A stretch of 64,000 bases of DNA from assembly GCF_007197995.1 (NCBI RefSeq), contig NZ_VKKH01000006.1, positions 1 to 64,000 of the forward strand, read 5' to 3'. The notes under the pieces were generated by a model that had not been told where the DNA came from, did not search any database, and worked only from the letters and a program-made list of their open reading frames with translations. Made by a program: the position numbers and the translations under genes. This DNA is from Aliiglaciecola sp. M165 (GTDB lineage Bacteria; Pseudomonadota; Gammaproteobacteria; Enterobacterales; Alteromonadaceae). This document shows, piece after piece, positions 9,142-18,900 of this stretch (its first letter is position 1; each line of letters begins with the position of its first letter).

Positions 9142-10353
9142 ATGTTTTCAGACGGTGGTTCGCTCGTTTCTGCAGATCAACATTTTGCGGTGCTCGGAGC
9201 TTTGTTTGCTATCGCACTTTTCGGTTTCTGGGCCGAACGGAAAAGTTGGGGAAAACTAATAACTGGCGCCGTATGGGCAATTCTTGGGTCAATACTAGCG
9301 TCTAACATTGGACTCATTCCAAAAGACGCACCCGCATACAGTTTTGTCTTTAGGTATCTGGTACCCGTGCTGATCCCACTGTTTTTAATGCATGCAGATG
9401 TGCGACGCATTCTTGGAGAAAGCGGTCGAGTTGGGATCGGATTCCTGCTTGCCTGTATCGGTACCGCAGTTGGTGCTGTTGTAGCAGCGAGTCTATTAGA
9501 TTTGGGGGCCAAAGAGGGGGATTTAGCAGGTATTTTTACCGCCACCTACACAGGAGGCTCTGTTAATTATGCGGCAGTCATCCAATCAACAGGTTTTGAT
9601 GATGCGAATATCATTTCGGCCGCAACGGCTGTTGATAATTTGATGAGCGCAGTTTTTCTTGCATGTTTAGCATTGATGCCGGCTTCAGTTTGGTTAATGG
9701 AAAAGTTTGCGCAGCGAGATCATAGTGAAGGTGAAGGCGAACAAACTTCAACAACCGAGCAGAATGTTACTGGTTATAGCGTTGCGGCGGCTCTCACCTT
9801 TGCACTTGTTGTTGTCGCCTTGTCAGATGCCGTGGTTGCAGGGCTAAATCACGCGGTGGCTGGAGACTTTGACTTCAATGGATTGCGATATGTATTCATC
9901 ACTTTGTTTGCCGTAATCCCGGCTACTTTAGCGCCAGTACAAATGCAAAAAATGCAAGGCGGACAAAGTATCGGCTTAGTCTTGGCGTTTGTTTTTTTTG
10001 CTGCAATCGCAGCAGGTGCTGATGTAGCTAAATTGCTTGGAACTGCGCCAATTTTGTTGGCATTTGTGGTAATACTGCTGTTTATCCATGGTTTAGTGGT
10101 GTTTGCAGGCGGCGCGCTCATTACCGCAATAGCCACCAAAGTTACCGGCAACAAAGAGTCTGGACTCGCGTTGTCACTTCCCGAACTGATTATTGCATCT
10201 AATGCTGCGGTGCTTGGTGCGACAACTGCCCCGGCACTTGCAATGGCACGAGGGTGGCCTGCGTTGGTTACGCCTGGTGTACTTGTCGGTGTTGCCGGGT
10301 ACATAGTCGGTACGCCTCTGGGATTGGCTATCGCCACACTGATGGCTGGCTAA
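9142..10353 (+). CDS. DUF819 family integral membrane protein
   Basis: This 403-residue protein starts at ATG 9142, with AAGGAAG upstream. It has about ten or more hydrophobic segments, a polar acidic linker near residues 190-212 (HSEGEGEQTSTTEQN) and the motif TYTGGSVNYAAV typical of DUF819 (YjcL-like) proteins. Two similar halves, each ending in a Gly/Ala-rich helix pair, suggest a transporter-like fold. The substrate is unknown. It is probably transcribed alone, between the acnB terminator and a small lipoprotein gene. Confidence 0.85.
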   Translation: MFSDGGSLVSADQHFAVLGALFAIALFGFWAERKSWGKLITGAVWAILGSILASNIGLIPKDAPAYSFVFRYLVPVLIPLFLMHADVRRILGESGRVGIGFLLACIGTAVGAVVAASLLDLGAKEGDLAGIFTATYTGGSVNYAAVIQSTGFDDANIISAATAVDNLMSAVFLACLALMPASVWLMEKFAQRDHSEGEGEQTSTTEQNVTGYSVAAALTFALVVVALSDAVVAGLNHAVAGDFDFNGLRYVFITLFAVIPATLAPVQMQKMQGGQSIGLVLAFVFFAAIAAGADVAKLLGTAPILLAFVVILLFIHGLVVFAGGALITAIATKVTGNKESGLALSLPELIIASNAAVLGATTAPALAMARGWPALVTPGVLVGVAGYIVGTPLGLAIATLMAG

Positions 10354-10426
10354 GCAATAATTGTTTGGGAACTTCATCAAGGAAAGTGACTCCTAACGTT
10401 TTAAGAAATCAAAAGATGAGCGCAAA

Positions 10427-10645
10427 ATGAAATACTTAATTTTTTTAACTACCCTAATGATGTTAGGGGGGTGTTCAACGATGGCAGGCAAGAACCTCCT
10501 TGGCAATGCGGCGGGTGAGGCGAGCAATACACAAGTCGGATATGGAAGGCAATGTTTTGCAGTCAAAAGTCAATGCGCACAAGGCATTTATGAAGAATGG
10601 GAAACCAGTGATGGGGTAGAAGGGTGTTCATGCAAAAAACTTTAG
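10427..10645 (+). CDS. Small lipoprotein with conserved cysteines
   Basis: A 72-residue product from ATG 10427. The lipobox is LGGC (Cys16), followed by STMAGKNLLGNAAGEASNT. The C-terminal half has four more cysteines (RQCF, SQCAQG, EGCSCKKL), which could form disulfides in the periplasm. Its last 16 bases overlap the next gene, whose ribosome-binding site (AGAAGGG) lies inside it, so the two are translationally linked. The family is not recognised by name. Confidence 0.7.
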   Translation: MKYLIFLTTLMMLGGCSTMAGKNLLGNAAGEASNTQVGYGRQCFAVKSQCAQGIYEEWETSDGVEGCSCKKL

Positions 10646-11073
10646 GCGGGTTCATTGTATTGATATTAGCGATGGTTTTGATCCCATTGCAGAACAGCTA
10701 TGGGATAGAATTTGAACGTGCAAAAGTGCAGGTCAATGACATAGTGCTTGATGTTGAGTATGCGTTGACCTTTGAGCAACGGGCCACAGGTTTGATGTAT
10801 CGGCAGTCTTTGTGTACAAATTGTGGCATGTTGTTTAAATATTCACGTCCTCGTATCGCCGGTATGTGGATGAAAAACACTAACATTCCCCTTGATGTCG
10901 CCTTTATCGATGAGCACGGTAAAATCATCGATATCAAAGCTATGCAACCTCATGATCTCACGTCAATTTCGTCCTCAAAAGAAGTTTTATATGCGCTTGA
11001 AATGAATCAAGGATGGTTTAAATCTAATGGGGTAGAGGTTGGTCAAATAATGCGATTTTCTCTCCCCCAATAG
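10630..11073 (+). CDS. Secreted DUF192 family protein
   Basis: The product has 147 residues from ATG 10630, six bases after AGAAGGG. A GTG at 10624 is too close to that site. An N-terminal signal peptide or anchor (TLGGFIVLILAMVLIPL) precedes a single DUF192 domain: LTFEQRATGLMYRQ, GMLFKYSRP, GMWMKNTNIPLDVAFID and ALEMNQGWF. The domain is widespread in exported proteins and has no agreed biochemical role. Two cysteines (CTNC) precede the GMLF strand. It forms an operon with the small lipoprotein. Confidence 0.88.
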   Translation: MQKTLGGFIVLILAMVLIPLQNSYGIEFERAKVQVNDIVLDVEYALTFEQRATGLMYRQSLCTNCGMLFKYSRPRIAGMWMKNTNIPLDVAFIDEHGKIIDIKAMQPHDLTSISSSKEVLYALEMNQGWFKSNGVEVGQIMRFSLPQ

Positions 11074-11098
11074 ACTTCTTGGCTCAGATGTAATCCGG

Positions 11099-12619
11099 CT
11101 ACTTGGTCGCTTTGGGTACGATTAAAGCGTGGGTCATTTGCTCATAATCATAGGCAACTTGGAAAATGAGTAAGTCTTGTTGATGCCCTCCTAAAAAGCT
11201 TATTCCAACCGGCATATCTGAGACAGTGCCCATTGGTACAGTCAAATGAGGATATCCGCTCACAGCAGAAGCCGAAGAGGCCGAACCCTTAAAATGGTCA
11301 CCGTTGATATGATCGATTTTCCATGCAGGAGATCCTGTAGGTGCAATCAGCACATCAAGATTGTTTGTTGCCAAAGTCGCATCGATTCCTTGCTCTGTTG
11401 TTAACGCCTTGCTCATTTTAAGTGCGTTCAGATATTTGGGATCTGTTAGCGTCGGTGCATTCTGTGAAGTGATAAAGGTATCCTGTGCGAAAAAAGGCAT
11501 CGTTTTTTTAGCATATTGCTGATTCTTGTTTATAAGATCTTGCAAGCTTTTAACTGGTGCGTCGCTTTTTTCCAAGTAGGCGTTTAATCCCGCTTTAAAT
11601 TCAGCTAATAAAACAAGATACTCGTGCTCTCCCCATTTGCCGTGAGTACTAATATTGGCATTGTCTACAATTGTTGCTCCGGCATCGCGCAGAACGGAGA
11701 GTTGTTGTTCGAATACCTGATCGACTCGCGGGTGATAGCCCATTAAATTTCGCACAATTCCAATTCGTTTTCCCTTTAGTGCACCCGCGGTTAATTTCTC
11801 TGGAAAAATAACGTTTTGGTAACTAGCCGGATCTTGGCTGTCCTTGCCCAACAAAGCTTTAAATAACGCATAGGCGTCAGCAACATTCCGGGTCATGGGA
11901 CCCGCAGTGTCTTGAGAGTGGGCAATAGGGATAATACCGGTACGGCTCAATAAGCCTAAACTGGGTTTAAAGCCGACAATGCCGTTGAGTGCTGATGGGC
12001 ATGTCACCGAACCGTCAGTTTCAGTACCGATAGCCATCAGTGCAAAATCTGCTGCGATGGCAGCACCAGAACCGGAGCTTGAGCCACAAGGAGAACGAGT
12101 TGGATCATGAGGATTCAACGTCTGACCATGGAGGCTACTCCAGCCGCTAGACGACATATTCGATCTAAAATTTGCCCATTCAGAGAGGTTAGTTTTGCCC
12201 AATATGATTGCATCAGATTTGCGTAATTGGGTGATGATAAAAGCATCTTTTTTAGGAATATGCTCGCGCATTAGCCACGAGCCTGCGGTATTAGGTATTC
12301 CAGCTATGTCGATATTATCTTTCACAACGACAAAGGCACCAAAAAGTGGACCTAAGGGGTCTCCAGAGTCTAATCTTTGTTGCATCGCGTTCGCTTGCTG
12401 AACCAGGTTGGGCGTTAATATTGCGACTGAATTTATCGAAGCACCATTTCTGTCGTGCTTTTCAATCCGATTTAAATAATGATCAAGCAACATGGGAAAG
12501 GTGACCGCGCCAGATTTTAGCAATGATTGCGTTTGTGCTAACGACAAATTATTCAGATTATGAGTTTGCGCAGACGCAAACCAAGTCGCCAAGCCTATTA
12601 GCAGTATTAAAATTCTCAT
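11099..12619 (-). CDS. Secreted amidase (amidase signature family)
   Basis: A 506-residue protein if started at the Met at 12619 (MRILILLIGLATWFASAQ), which gives a clean signal peptide. The longer frame from 12667 would place 16 residues before it. The Ser-cisSer-Lys triad of amidase signature enzymes is visible: K100 in VVVKDNID, the cis-Ser in CGSSSGSGAA (S180-S182) and the nucleophile S204 in GTETDGSVTCPSA. Family members hydrolyse amide bonds. GatA is ruled out because this one is exported and there is no gatCB nearby. The substrate is unknown. It converges with the DUF192 gene. Confidence 0.88.
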   Translation of the reverse strand: MRILILLIGLATWFASAQTHNLNNLSLAQTQSLLKSGAVTFPMLLDHYLNRIEKHDRNGASINSVAILTPNLVQQANAMQQRLDSGDPLGPLFGAFVVVKDNIDIAGIPNTAGSWLMREHIPKKDAFIITQLRKSDAIILGKTNLSEWANFRSNMSSSGWSSLHGQTLNPHDPTRSPCGSSSGSGAAIAADFALMAIGTETDGSVTCPSALNGIVGFKPSLGLLSRTGIIPIAHSQDTAGPMTRNVADAYALFKALLGKDSQDPASYQNVIFPEKLTAGALKGKRIGIVRNLMGYHPRVDQVFEQQLSVLRDAGATIVDNANISTHGKWGEHEYLVLLAEFKAGLNAYLEKSDAPVKSLQDLINKNQQYAKKTMPFFAQDTFITSQNAPTLTDPKYLNALKMSKALTTEQGIDATLATNNLDVLIAPTGSPAWKIDHINGDHFKGSASSASAVSGYPHLTVPMGTVSDMPVGISFLGGHQQDLLIFQVAYDYEQMTHALIVPKATK

Positions 12620-12737
12620 TAGGATTTTCCTATGTGTGGTCAACAAATAAATAGCGCCTGTAGACAATAGCGTTGGTTTCTACAAAGCACAATTATTGAT
12701 ATGCTCCTGGTGTGTATAGCAAAAGGATGATGTATTT

Positions 12738-13118
12738 ATGTCATACCAAGGCAGCTGCCATTGTGGCAGTGTGACATTTAAAATTGAATGTGGTGAAGAA
12801 GTTGAAGTTGAAGATTGTAACTGTTCAGTTTGCAGTAAATTTGGTTTTCTACATCTGATATTACCTAAGAAGCGATTTACACTACTGAGTGGCGAAGACA
12901 TGCTGACGGAGTATCGGTTCAATACTGGCGTAGCAAAGCACTTCTTTTGCTCAAAATGCGGAGCTAAACCTTTCTATATTCCGAGATCCAACCCAGATGG
13001 CGTAGACGTCAACGTAAGATGCCTGGATACTAAACCGCCTAAAATTACCATAGTGCCATTTGACGGACAAAATTGGGAAGATAATGCAGCTTCCTTGGCA
13101 CATAAGAGTAAAGAGTGA
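12738..13118 (+). CDS. GFA family zinc-binding protein
   Basis: A 126-residue protein from ATG 12738. It has the cysteine layout of the GFA (glutathione-dependent formaldehyde-activating, DUF636) fold: GSCHCGSV near residue 6, DCNCSVCSKFG near 27 and FFCSKCGAKPF near 70. These Cys clusters bind zinc in known members. It is usually annotated as an aldehyde-activating enzyme, but the reaction is not established for most homologues. It is divergent from the amidase gene and lies upstream of lysC with a 134-base gap. Confidence 0.88.
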   Translation: MSYQGSCHCGSVTFKIECGEEVEVEDCNCSVCSKFGFLHLILPKKRFTLLSGEDMLTEYRFNTGVAKHFFCSKCGAKPFYIPRSNPDGVDVNVRCLDTKPPKITIVPFDGQNWEDNAASLAHKSKE

Positions 13119-13252
13119 AGTTCTGCACTGAATCAGAATGCCTAAAAAGCGCATAATTAATGCAAAAGTGATTGGTAACACAAGGCACTTTTTACTTTAT
13201 TAAGCGCAAAATTCTGCTAGTTTACTGCGATTGCTTTTCCTTAGGATCAACT

Positions 13253-14605
13253 GTGACTTCATTAAATCTGAATATTGCAAAGTTTGGCGGAACCAGTGTG
13301 GCGAATTTTTCAGCCATGCAAAACTGCGCTGATATTATTGCCAAAAACACAGCAACAAAAGTTGTTGTAGTAAGCGCTTCTGCTGGCGTTACTAATCACT
13401 TGGTCACTCTGGCCAATACCCCTTTAACGCAATCACAATCGTTGCAAGTCATTGATCAAATTAAAACGATTGAATATGGCATTCTAAAAGAGCTAGAAAA
13501 TAGAAATGCTATCGAAAACAAGCTTGAATCGCTGTTAGATGGCCTCACGGAGCTGGCTCTTCATGAAGAGTTGTTGCACAGATATGATTTAAAAGATGCG
13601 CTACTATCTTTTGGTGAACGCATGTCGTCGCTGCTTTTTACTGAAGTGTTAAAATCAACAGGTGTAAATGCTGAAAATTTTGATGTGCGTAAAGTGCTTA
13701 GAACCGACGGAACTTATACTGAAGCGGTTCCCCAAATTGATGATATTCGAGACTTATCGCAACGTCTCATGTTGCCAGAACTCAGTTCCAAAGTGCTAGT
13801 AACGCAAGGCTTTGTTGGTGCTGATTTCAACGGCAATACAACGACTTTAGGGCGTGGAGGAAGTGACTTTACCGCCGCGCTGCTAGCTGAGGCGCTTGAT
13901 GCAACGAGCTGCGAAATATGGACTGACGTTGTAGGAGTTTATACAACCGACCCAAGAATAACAGACAGGGCGCGACCACTGCCAGAACTGAGCTTTGAAG
14001 AAGCGGCAGAAATGGCTAACTTTGGTGCCAAAGTGTTACATCCAGCAACTATGGAACCAGCTTTACGTAAAAACATCAAAGTGTTTGTGGGATCGAGCAA
14101 AGAGCCAGAAAAGGGTGGCACCTGGATAGTCCGCGACTGTGAACAAGAGCCACCTTATCGTGCGATCACCCGTCGTAAACAGCAGGTTATGGTAACGGTC
14201 AAAACACCTAAAATGATGCATGCACCGGGTTTTTTGCAACAGGTCTTTACCATTATTGCCAAACATAATTTGAGTGTGGATTTGGTGACAACATCAGAAA
14301 TCGCCGTGTCGTTCACGCTTGATAACCCTGCCAACTCAGTTGCTGAAAAACTTAATCGTGACACCTTAGACGAGCTTCGAGAGTTTTGTGAGGTGGTAGT
14401 AGAGAGCGACTACGATTTGGTAACAGTTGTTGGCAACAATATGCACAGTGCTGCAGGAGTTTCTAGTAAAATATTCTCATCAGTCAGAGATTATAATTTG
14501 CGGATGATTTGTTATGGTGCAAACCCTCATAACATGTCGTTCCTCGTTCACCAGGACAACAGTACCAATATAGTCAAAGAGTTGCACAAAAGTTTATTTG
14601 AATAA
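13253..14605 (+). CDS. lysC: Lysine-sensitive aspartokinase III
   Basis: A 450-residue protein from GTG 13253 (AGGA six bases upstream), close to E. coli LysC (449). A longer frame from 13172 would add an unlikely 27 residues. It phosphorylates aspartate, the first step towards lysine, threonine and methionine. The kinase motif is AKFGGTSVANF (K10), followed by TLGRGGSDFTAALLAEAL and tandem ACT-like regulatory domains (TPKMMHAPGFLQQVF and VVGNNMHSAAGVSSKIF). The 134-base leader is too short for a lysine riboswitch, and I saw no such core. It ends at a shared terminator. Confidence 0.96.
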   Translation: MTSLNLNIAKFGGTSVANFSAMQNCADIIAKNTATKVVVVSASAGVTNHLVTLANTPLTQSQSLQVIDQIKTIEYGILKELENRNAIENKLESLLDGLTELALHEELLHRYDLKDALLSFGERMSSLLFTEVLKSTGVNAENFDVRKVLRTDGTYTEAVPQIDDIRDLSQRLMLPELSSKVLVTQGFVGADFNGNTTTLGRGGSDFTAALLAEALDATSCEIWTDVVGVYTTDPRITDRARPLPELSFEEAAEMANFGAKVLHPATMEPALRKNIKVFVGSSKEPEKGGTWIVRDCEQEPPYRAITRRKQQVMVTVKTPKMMHAPGFLQQVFTIIAKHNLSVDLVTTSEIAVSFTLDNPANSVAEKLNRDTLDELREFCEVVVESDYDLVTVVGNNMHSAAGVSSKIFSSVRDYNLRMICYGANPHNMSFLVHQDNSTNIVKELHKSLFE

Positions 14606-14633
14606 AAAAACGCCGCATAAAGCGGCGTTGTTG
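14603..14633 (-). terminator. Bidirectional terminator between lysC and the chemoreceptor gene
   Basis: AACGCCGC (14609-14616) and GCGGCGTT (14622-14629) pair around a 5-base loop. On the minus strand it is followed by a long T tract and on the plus strand by TTGTTGT, so it serves the chemoreceptor gene best and lysC weakly. Confidence 0.8.
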
Positions 14634-14655
14634 TATAGCGCGTCTAAATTTCCGG

Positions 14656-16680
14656 TTAGACTCTAAATTGTTGTATCGAAGCTTGAAGCTCTTCAGCAAG
14701 TTTTGCCACTTCCTCACTAGAATCTGCAGTTTGTTGTGCCCCGACAGAAGTTTCTTCAGCAATACCGACTATATTTTCCAATTTTTCACTGATTTCTTGC
14801 GACACAATATTTTGCTCGCGAGCTGACTGCTCAATCTGGCTACTTACATCATGCGCTTTGTGAACGGCTTCTGTGATCAGGTCTAAAGCTTGTGTGGCTT
14901 TTTCAGTCTGCTCAACACATACGGTAGTCTGCTCTTTTCCTTGATTCATAACCGTAACGGCTTTTTCAGCACCCGCCTGAAGTACTTCAATCATTGCGTT
15001 GATTTCTTGTGTGGATTCTTGAGTACGGCTCGCCAAAGTTCTAACTTCGTCCGCAACAACCGCAAAACCACGACCTTGTTCGCCGGCCCGTGCTGCTTCA
15101 ATTGCTGCATTAAGGGCCAGTAGATTAGTTTGGTCGGCAACACCACGGATAACGTCAAGTATTCCGCCGATGCTGGCACTATCTTGATGCAGTTTGTTTA
15201 TAACATTTGCAGCATCATCTACATCTACTGCAAGCTTCTCGATTGTGGATTTATTTTCAGCCGAAATCGTTTTAACCTTTTCAGCTTCTTTATCAGCATG
15301 TTTGATCTGGTTTAACGTGTCTTCAGCACTTTGCGTCACCATTTGTGAAGTGCTATGCATTTCAGTCGTGGCAGCCGCCACTTGAGCCACTTGAGATTTT
15401 TGGTTCTGAATCGAATGCGTCGTCTGTGTTGTCACAGCCGATGTTTGTTCTGAGGCTGCGGCCAATTGTGCAGCGCGGGAGCTAATGCCACTGATAAGCG
15501 TTTTTAAGCTATCGATTAGGTTGTTGACACTCTCAGCCAGTTCACCAAATTCATCATCAGAAGACTCATCAAGCTTTTTAGTTAGGTCGCCTGAAGACAC
15601 CACATGCAATACATCATTGACTTGCTTGAGAGGGACAGTAATCGCTCGTACGCTCGTCCAACCTATCAGCGCTGCAGCAGCAGCAGAACACAACATGAAT
15701 ATCCAGATGATAGTTGTTCCACCAGATATCTGACTCGACACTTGATCATTCATCATATTGGTCTTGGAATCGGCGAGTTCTAATATTTTATCGAGTTCGG
15801 CAGAAGCTTCTTGAATATTCACTTCGGATGCAGCCAAAGCTTCTCTGGCTTGGATCTGTTTGTTAAGGCGTGCTACTTGGGTATTGAGTAGCCCATCCGA
15901 AGCAGTAACAGAACTGATCACCGCACCAACTAGCTCAGAAATCTCATCCATAGTGCCGCTGTCATCGCGGTCACCGACCAAATTCTGCATTTCAGCCATC
16001 TGTTCAGATATTTGTGTAATCACTAGTTCAACTTCATTGCCAATTGTTCCAGCTCGTACCAGGGTCTGAGTTTTGATGTAGTCTGCACTGACAGTGAGCA
16101 GAGTCAATAAAGAGGTTTCTAAGTTACTACCTAACTCGGCGGCTTGTCTGAGGCGGCTATTATTTTGAACGCTGTCCAAATCTGCAAAATCGAGTAAAAG
16201 TGTAGATGAATCATCAGCATTGTCTTCCACGGAACTGACGATATCACTTAGCTTATTACCAAAATCTAGATCATCTTTTCTGCTGCCAAACATGTTAGCC
16301 ACATTGGTTGCGTATTGCTGATAAATTCCATCAACCGTTCTAAGGGCTGAGCTGAAGTCTGCATCACGGCTTACTTTGTCGCGAACAATCGCATATTCAC
16401 TTTCGAAGTTAGCTTGGCTAGATTGATAATTTTCGAGATTTTTTTGTAGGGCGGTAGAATCAGATTCGTGATATCCCTCTACCGTTAACCGACCCATGTT
16501 AAGAAAAGATACCTTGAGTTGATTACTGCCAATTAAGGTTGGTATTGCTAAATCATTAACTTCTTCTGTGGCACTTTCAATCGAACTAAAGTTGATTAAT
16601 GAAGATATGCCTATCACCAGTAGTAGAAGAGAAATTAGCGCAAACCCGCCAATGACCCGCATAGCGACCGTTATTTTCAT
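14656..16680 (-). CDS. Methyl-accepting chemotaxis protein
   Basis: This is a 674-residue transmembrane chemoreceptor. A first membrane helix at residues ~8-31 is followed by a long helical periplasmic sensor region with no obvious Cache motif, then a second helix near 325-345 ([19 protein letters not shown]). A HAMP domain and the cytoplasmic signalling domain follow. The hairpin tip that contacts CheA and CheW is clear: [19 protein letters not shown] and [19 protein letters not shown]. The ligand is unknown. There is no C-terminal pentapeptide for CheR/CheB (it ends in QASIQQFRV). It is monocistronic, and no other chemotaxis genes are near. Confidence 0.95.
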   Translation of the reverse strand: MKITVAMRVIGGFALISLLLLVIGISSLINFSSIESATEEVNDLAIPTLIGSNQLKVSFLNMGRLTVEGYHESDSTALQKNLENYQSSQANFESEYAIVRDKVSRDADFSSALRTVDGIYQQYATNVANMFGSRKDDLDFGNKLSDIVSSVEDNADDSSTLLLDFADLDSVQNNSRLRQAAELGSNLETSLLTLLTVSADYIKTQTLVRAGTIGNEVELVITQISEQMAEMQNLVGDRDDSGTMDEISELVGAVISSVTASDGLLNTQVARLNKQIQAREALAASEVNIQEASAELDKILELADSKTNMMNDQVSSQISGGTTIIWIFMLCSAAAAALIGWTSVRAITVPLKQVNDVLHVVSSGDLTKKLDESSDDEFGELAESVNNLIDSLKTLISGISSRAAQLAAASEQTSAVTTQTTHSIQNQKSQVAQVAAATTEMHSTSQMVTQSAEDTLNQIKHADKEAEKVKTISAENKSTIEKLAVDVDDAANVINKLHQDSASIGGILDVIRGVADQTNLLALNAAIEAARAGEQGRGFAVVADEVRTLASRTQESTQEINAMIEVLQAGAEKAVTVMNQGKEQTTVCVEQTEKATQALDLITEAVHKAHDVSSQIEQSAREQNIVSQEISEKLENIVGIAEETSVGAQQTADSSEEVAKLAEELQASIQQFRV

Positions 16681-16895
16681 TCAGATACTCCTCTTACTAC
16701 ATTGCGTTTTGAGTTTTTCATAGATCAAGTTTCAAGCTAACTGACCAGCTTACCAAGTCTGACAAATTCCGCAGTAAAGGTCACGAAAAAATACTCGTCT
16801 TATCATTGAGTTAACAATTATATGCCGAGACACTTAAATTTACACAGTTTTTGGCAAAATGTTTTGATTTGTATATGGGTATCGACAATATGAAA

Positions 16896-17708
16896 CTAAC
16901 CTTTATTTCGAATTGATATTTTTTTCCGATTTTCTAGATCAAAAAGAGTCATTGAATTGCCCCATACATAGCCGGTATCAAGTCCAATGAACTTGCTTGA
17001 AAGGGTTTGTCCCATTAGTGTAGCCCAGTGACCAAAAATGACGGTTTGTTGCTTTTTTAACTTAGTGTTCGCCACATTAAACCAGGGCCTAAGCGCGCCA
17101 GAACCAGCACTTGGAGCACTTTTTGTTTCAAATTCCAAAGTGGTTTGGTTATGAATAAAACGCATTCGTGTGAAAGCATTGATAATAAAACGATAACGAT
17201 CAAAACCTTGCAGTGTTTTGTCCCATTCTCGCGGGCTATTCCCATACATTGCGCTGATCAGAGCCAGCCAATTTTCTCCCACTAATTGTTGTTGCACTTC
17301 TTGGCTAAGTTTTACCGCTTTTTTTAGTGACCACTGCGGATACAAACCAGCATGACTAATTAATGTGTCTTTGTCTAACCTATGGGCAAGCGGTTTTGAG
17401 CGAAGCCAAGCCGCTAATTCGTCTGATTTTTTTGATTTAAGTAAAGGAGCCAACAAATCACTTCTTTTTGCCGGTTTGATACCTGCCTGAATGGCTACAA
17501 AGTGGAGGTCGTGATTGCCTAAAACAGTGTCAAAGGCATTGCCCAAACCATGTAAGAAAACAAGGGTTTTGAGCGAGTCAGGGCCTCGTGCGACTAAATC
17601 ACCGACGGCCCAGAGCTTGTCGTATTTGCGATCGAACTCTACTTTGTCAAGCAGTCTCCGTAACCCTTCGTAGCATCCTTGGATATCACCTACAACATAC
17701 TGTGCCAT
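16896..17708 (-). CDS. apaH: Symmetrical bis(5'-nucleosyl)-tetraphosphatase
   Basis: A 270-residue enzyme hydrolysing Ap4A to two ADP. The metallophosphatase motifs are present in order: GDIQGC (D8), GDLVARGPDS (36-45), GNHDLHF (64-70) and SHAGLYPQW. The length agrees with E. coli ApaH (280). It is the last gene of the lptD-surA-pdxA-rsmA-apaG-apaH operon and begins five bases after apaG. No terminator is evident downstream. Confidence 0.97.
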   Translation of the reverse strand: MAQYVVGDIQGCYEGLRRLLDKVEFDRKYDKLWAVGDLVARGPDSLKTLVFLHGLGNAFDTVLGNHDLHFVAIQAGIKPAKRSDLLAPLLKSKKSDELAAWLRSKPLAHRLDKDTLISHAGLYPQWSLKKAVKLSQEVQQQLVGENWLALISAMYGNSPREWDKTLQGFDRYRFIINAFTRMRFIHNQTTLEFETKSAPSAGSGALRPWFNVANTKLKKQQTVIFGHWATLMGQTLSSKFIGLDTGYVWGNSMTLFDLENRKKISIRNKG

Positions 17709-17713
17709 AATGG

Positions 17714-18088
17714 TTAATTGACCATGTTATTGACCGCTAAGCGAAACACGTCAATGGGTGCTTTAAAAACAGATTCATCGCCGCCAACAAATTCGTAATG
17801 ACCTTGCATGGTTCCAACTGGTGTATCTAAGACCGCGCCACTAGTATATTGATAGTATTTACCTGGTTCGATAACGGGTTGTTCGCCAACGACACCTTCG
17901 CCGGATACTTCGGTCTTTTCACCATTTCCATCAGTAATCAGCCAATAGCGACGAAGTAACTTAGCAGATACACTACCGTTGTTGATGATGGTCACACGAT
18001 ATGCAAAGGCATATTTGGGGTCGGATTCATTAAATTGATCTTCTAAAAATTGAGTCTGTACTCTGATGCAAATATCGTTAGCTGCCAT
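17714..18088 (-). CDS. apaG: ApaG protein
   Basis: A 124-residue protein matching ApaG of E. coli (125): FAYRVTIINNGSVSAKLLRRYWLITD, GVVGEQPVIEPGKYYQYTSG and GTMQGHYEFV. It has a fibronectin type III-like beta fold. It was linked genetically to Co2+/Mg2+ tolerance in Salmonella, but its molecular role is unsettled. It lies between rsmA and apaH with gaps of 8 and 5 bases, so it is co-transcribed. Confidence 0.97.
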   Translation of the reverse strand: MAANDICIRVQTQFLEDQFNESDPKYAFAYRVTIINNGSVSAKLLRRYWLITDGNGEKTEVSGEGVVGEQPVIEPGKYYQYTSGAVLDTPVGTMQGHYEFVGGDESVFKAPIDVFRLAVNNMVN

Positions 18089-18096
18089 GTGTGCTA

Positions 18097-18900
18097 TTAG
18101 CTAGGTTGGATAGTGATAGAGTCTGCGATTTTCGCAAAATCTGCAAGCGTTAGATTTTCCGCTCTATTTTCAGGAGAAATACCCAAGTCTTGTAGATTTT
18201 CCTCCGATATCAACTTCTTAAGACTATTTCGGATGGTTTTGCGGCGTTGATTAAAAGCCGTTGCACAAACCTGGTTTAGCATTTTTTCACTTTTCACTTG
18301 GACAGGTTTTTCTTTGTGTGGCACCAATCGAACGACAGCAGATTCGACTTTTGGAGGAGGGGTAAATGCGCCTGGTGGTACGTGCAACACGGGGATCACC
18401 TGACAATGGTATTGAGCCATGACCGACAATCTTCCGTAGTTTTTTTCACCCGCTTTTGCGGCTAACCGATTGACAACTTCTTTTTGCAACATAAAGTGCA
18501 TATCGAGCACCTGCTCTGCATACGAGAACAAGTGAAACATTAAAGGCGTGGAAATGTTATAGGGTAAATTTCCAAAGACACGCAGTGGCGCATCGGGTTT
18601 GATTAACTCGGTGAAATCAAACTTAAGGGCATCCGCTTCGACGATATTCAATTTTTTAGAAAGAAAAGGGTGAGTTTTTAATCGCTGCGCAAGATCTCTA
18701 TCTAATTCAACGACGTTGAGTCGATCGACTAACGCACAAACAGGCTCCGTCAGTGCAGCCAGACCAGGCCCAATTTCTACCAGGTTTTCACCAGACTTGG
18801 GATTAATTGCGCTGACAATTTGGTCAATGATATATGCATCATGAAGAAAGTTTTGCCCGAATCGTTTTCTGGCGGTGTGGCCTAGATGTTGTTTATTCAT
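18097..18900 (-). CDS. rsmA: 16S rRNA dimethyladenosine transferase
   Basis: A 267-residue SAM-dependent enzyme (KsgA) that dimethylates two adjacent adenosines near the 3' end of 16S rRNA during 30S assembly. Motifs are [12 protein letters not shown] at the N-terminus, [13 protein letters not shown] for SAM and the catalytic NLPYN (GNLPYNIST). The C-terminal [13 protein letters not shown] is also typical. Its start codon overlaps the pdxA stop by four bases, so translation is coupled. Confidence 0.97.
   Translation of the reverse strand: MNKQHLGHTARKRFGQNFLHDAYIIDQIVSAINPKSGENLVEIGPGLAALTEPVCALVDRLNVVELDRDLAQRLKTHPFLSKKLNIVEADALKFDFTELIKPDAPLRVFGNLPYNISTPLMFHLFSYAEQVLDMHFMLQKEVVNRLAAKAGEKNYGRLSVMAQYHCQVIPVLHVPPGAFTPPPKVESAVVRLVPHKEKPVQVKSEKMLNQVCATAFNQRRKTIRNSLKKLISEENLQDLGISPENRAENLTLADFAKIADSITIQPS

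Noticed and set aside
9066-9305. 79-codon plus-strand open frame at the start of the DUF819 gene
   Set aside because: It runs into the DUF819 gene in another frame; the DUF819 frame has the proper ribosome-binding site and family motifs.
13119-13252. Lysine riboswitch before lysC
   Set aside because: The gap is 134 bases, shorter than a full lysine riboswitch with its expression platform, and the conserved core was not seen.
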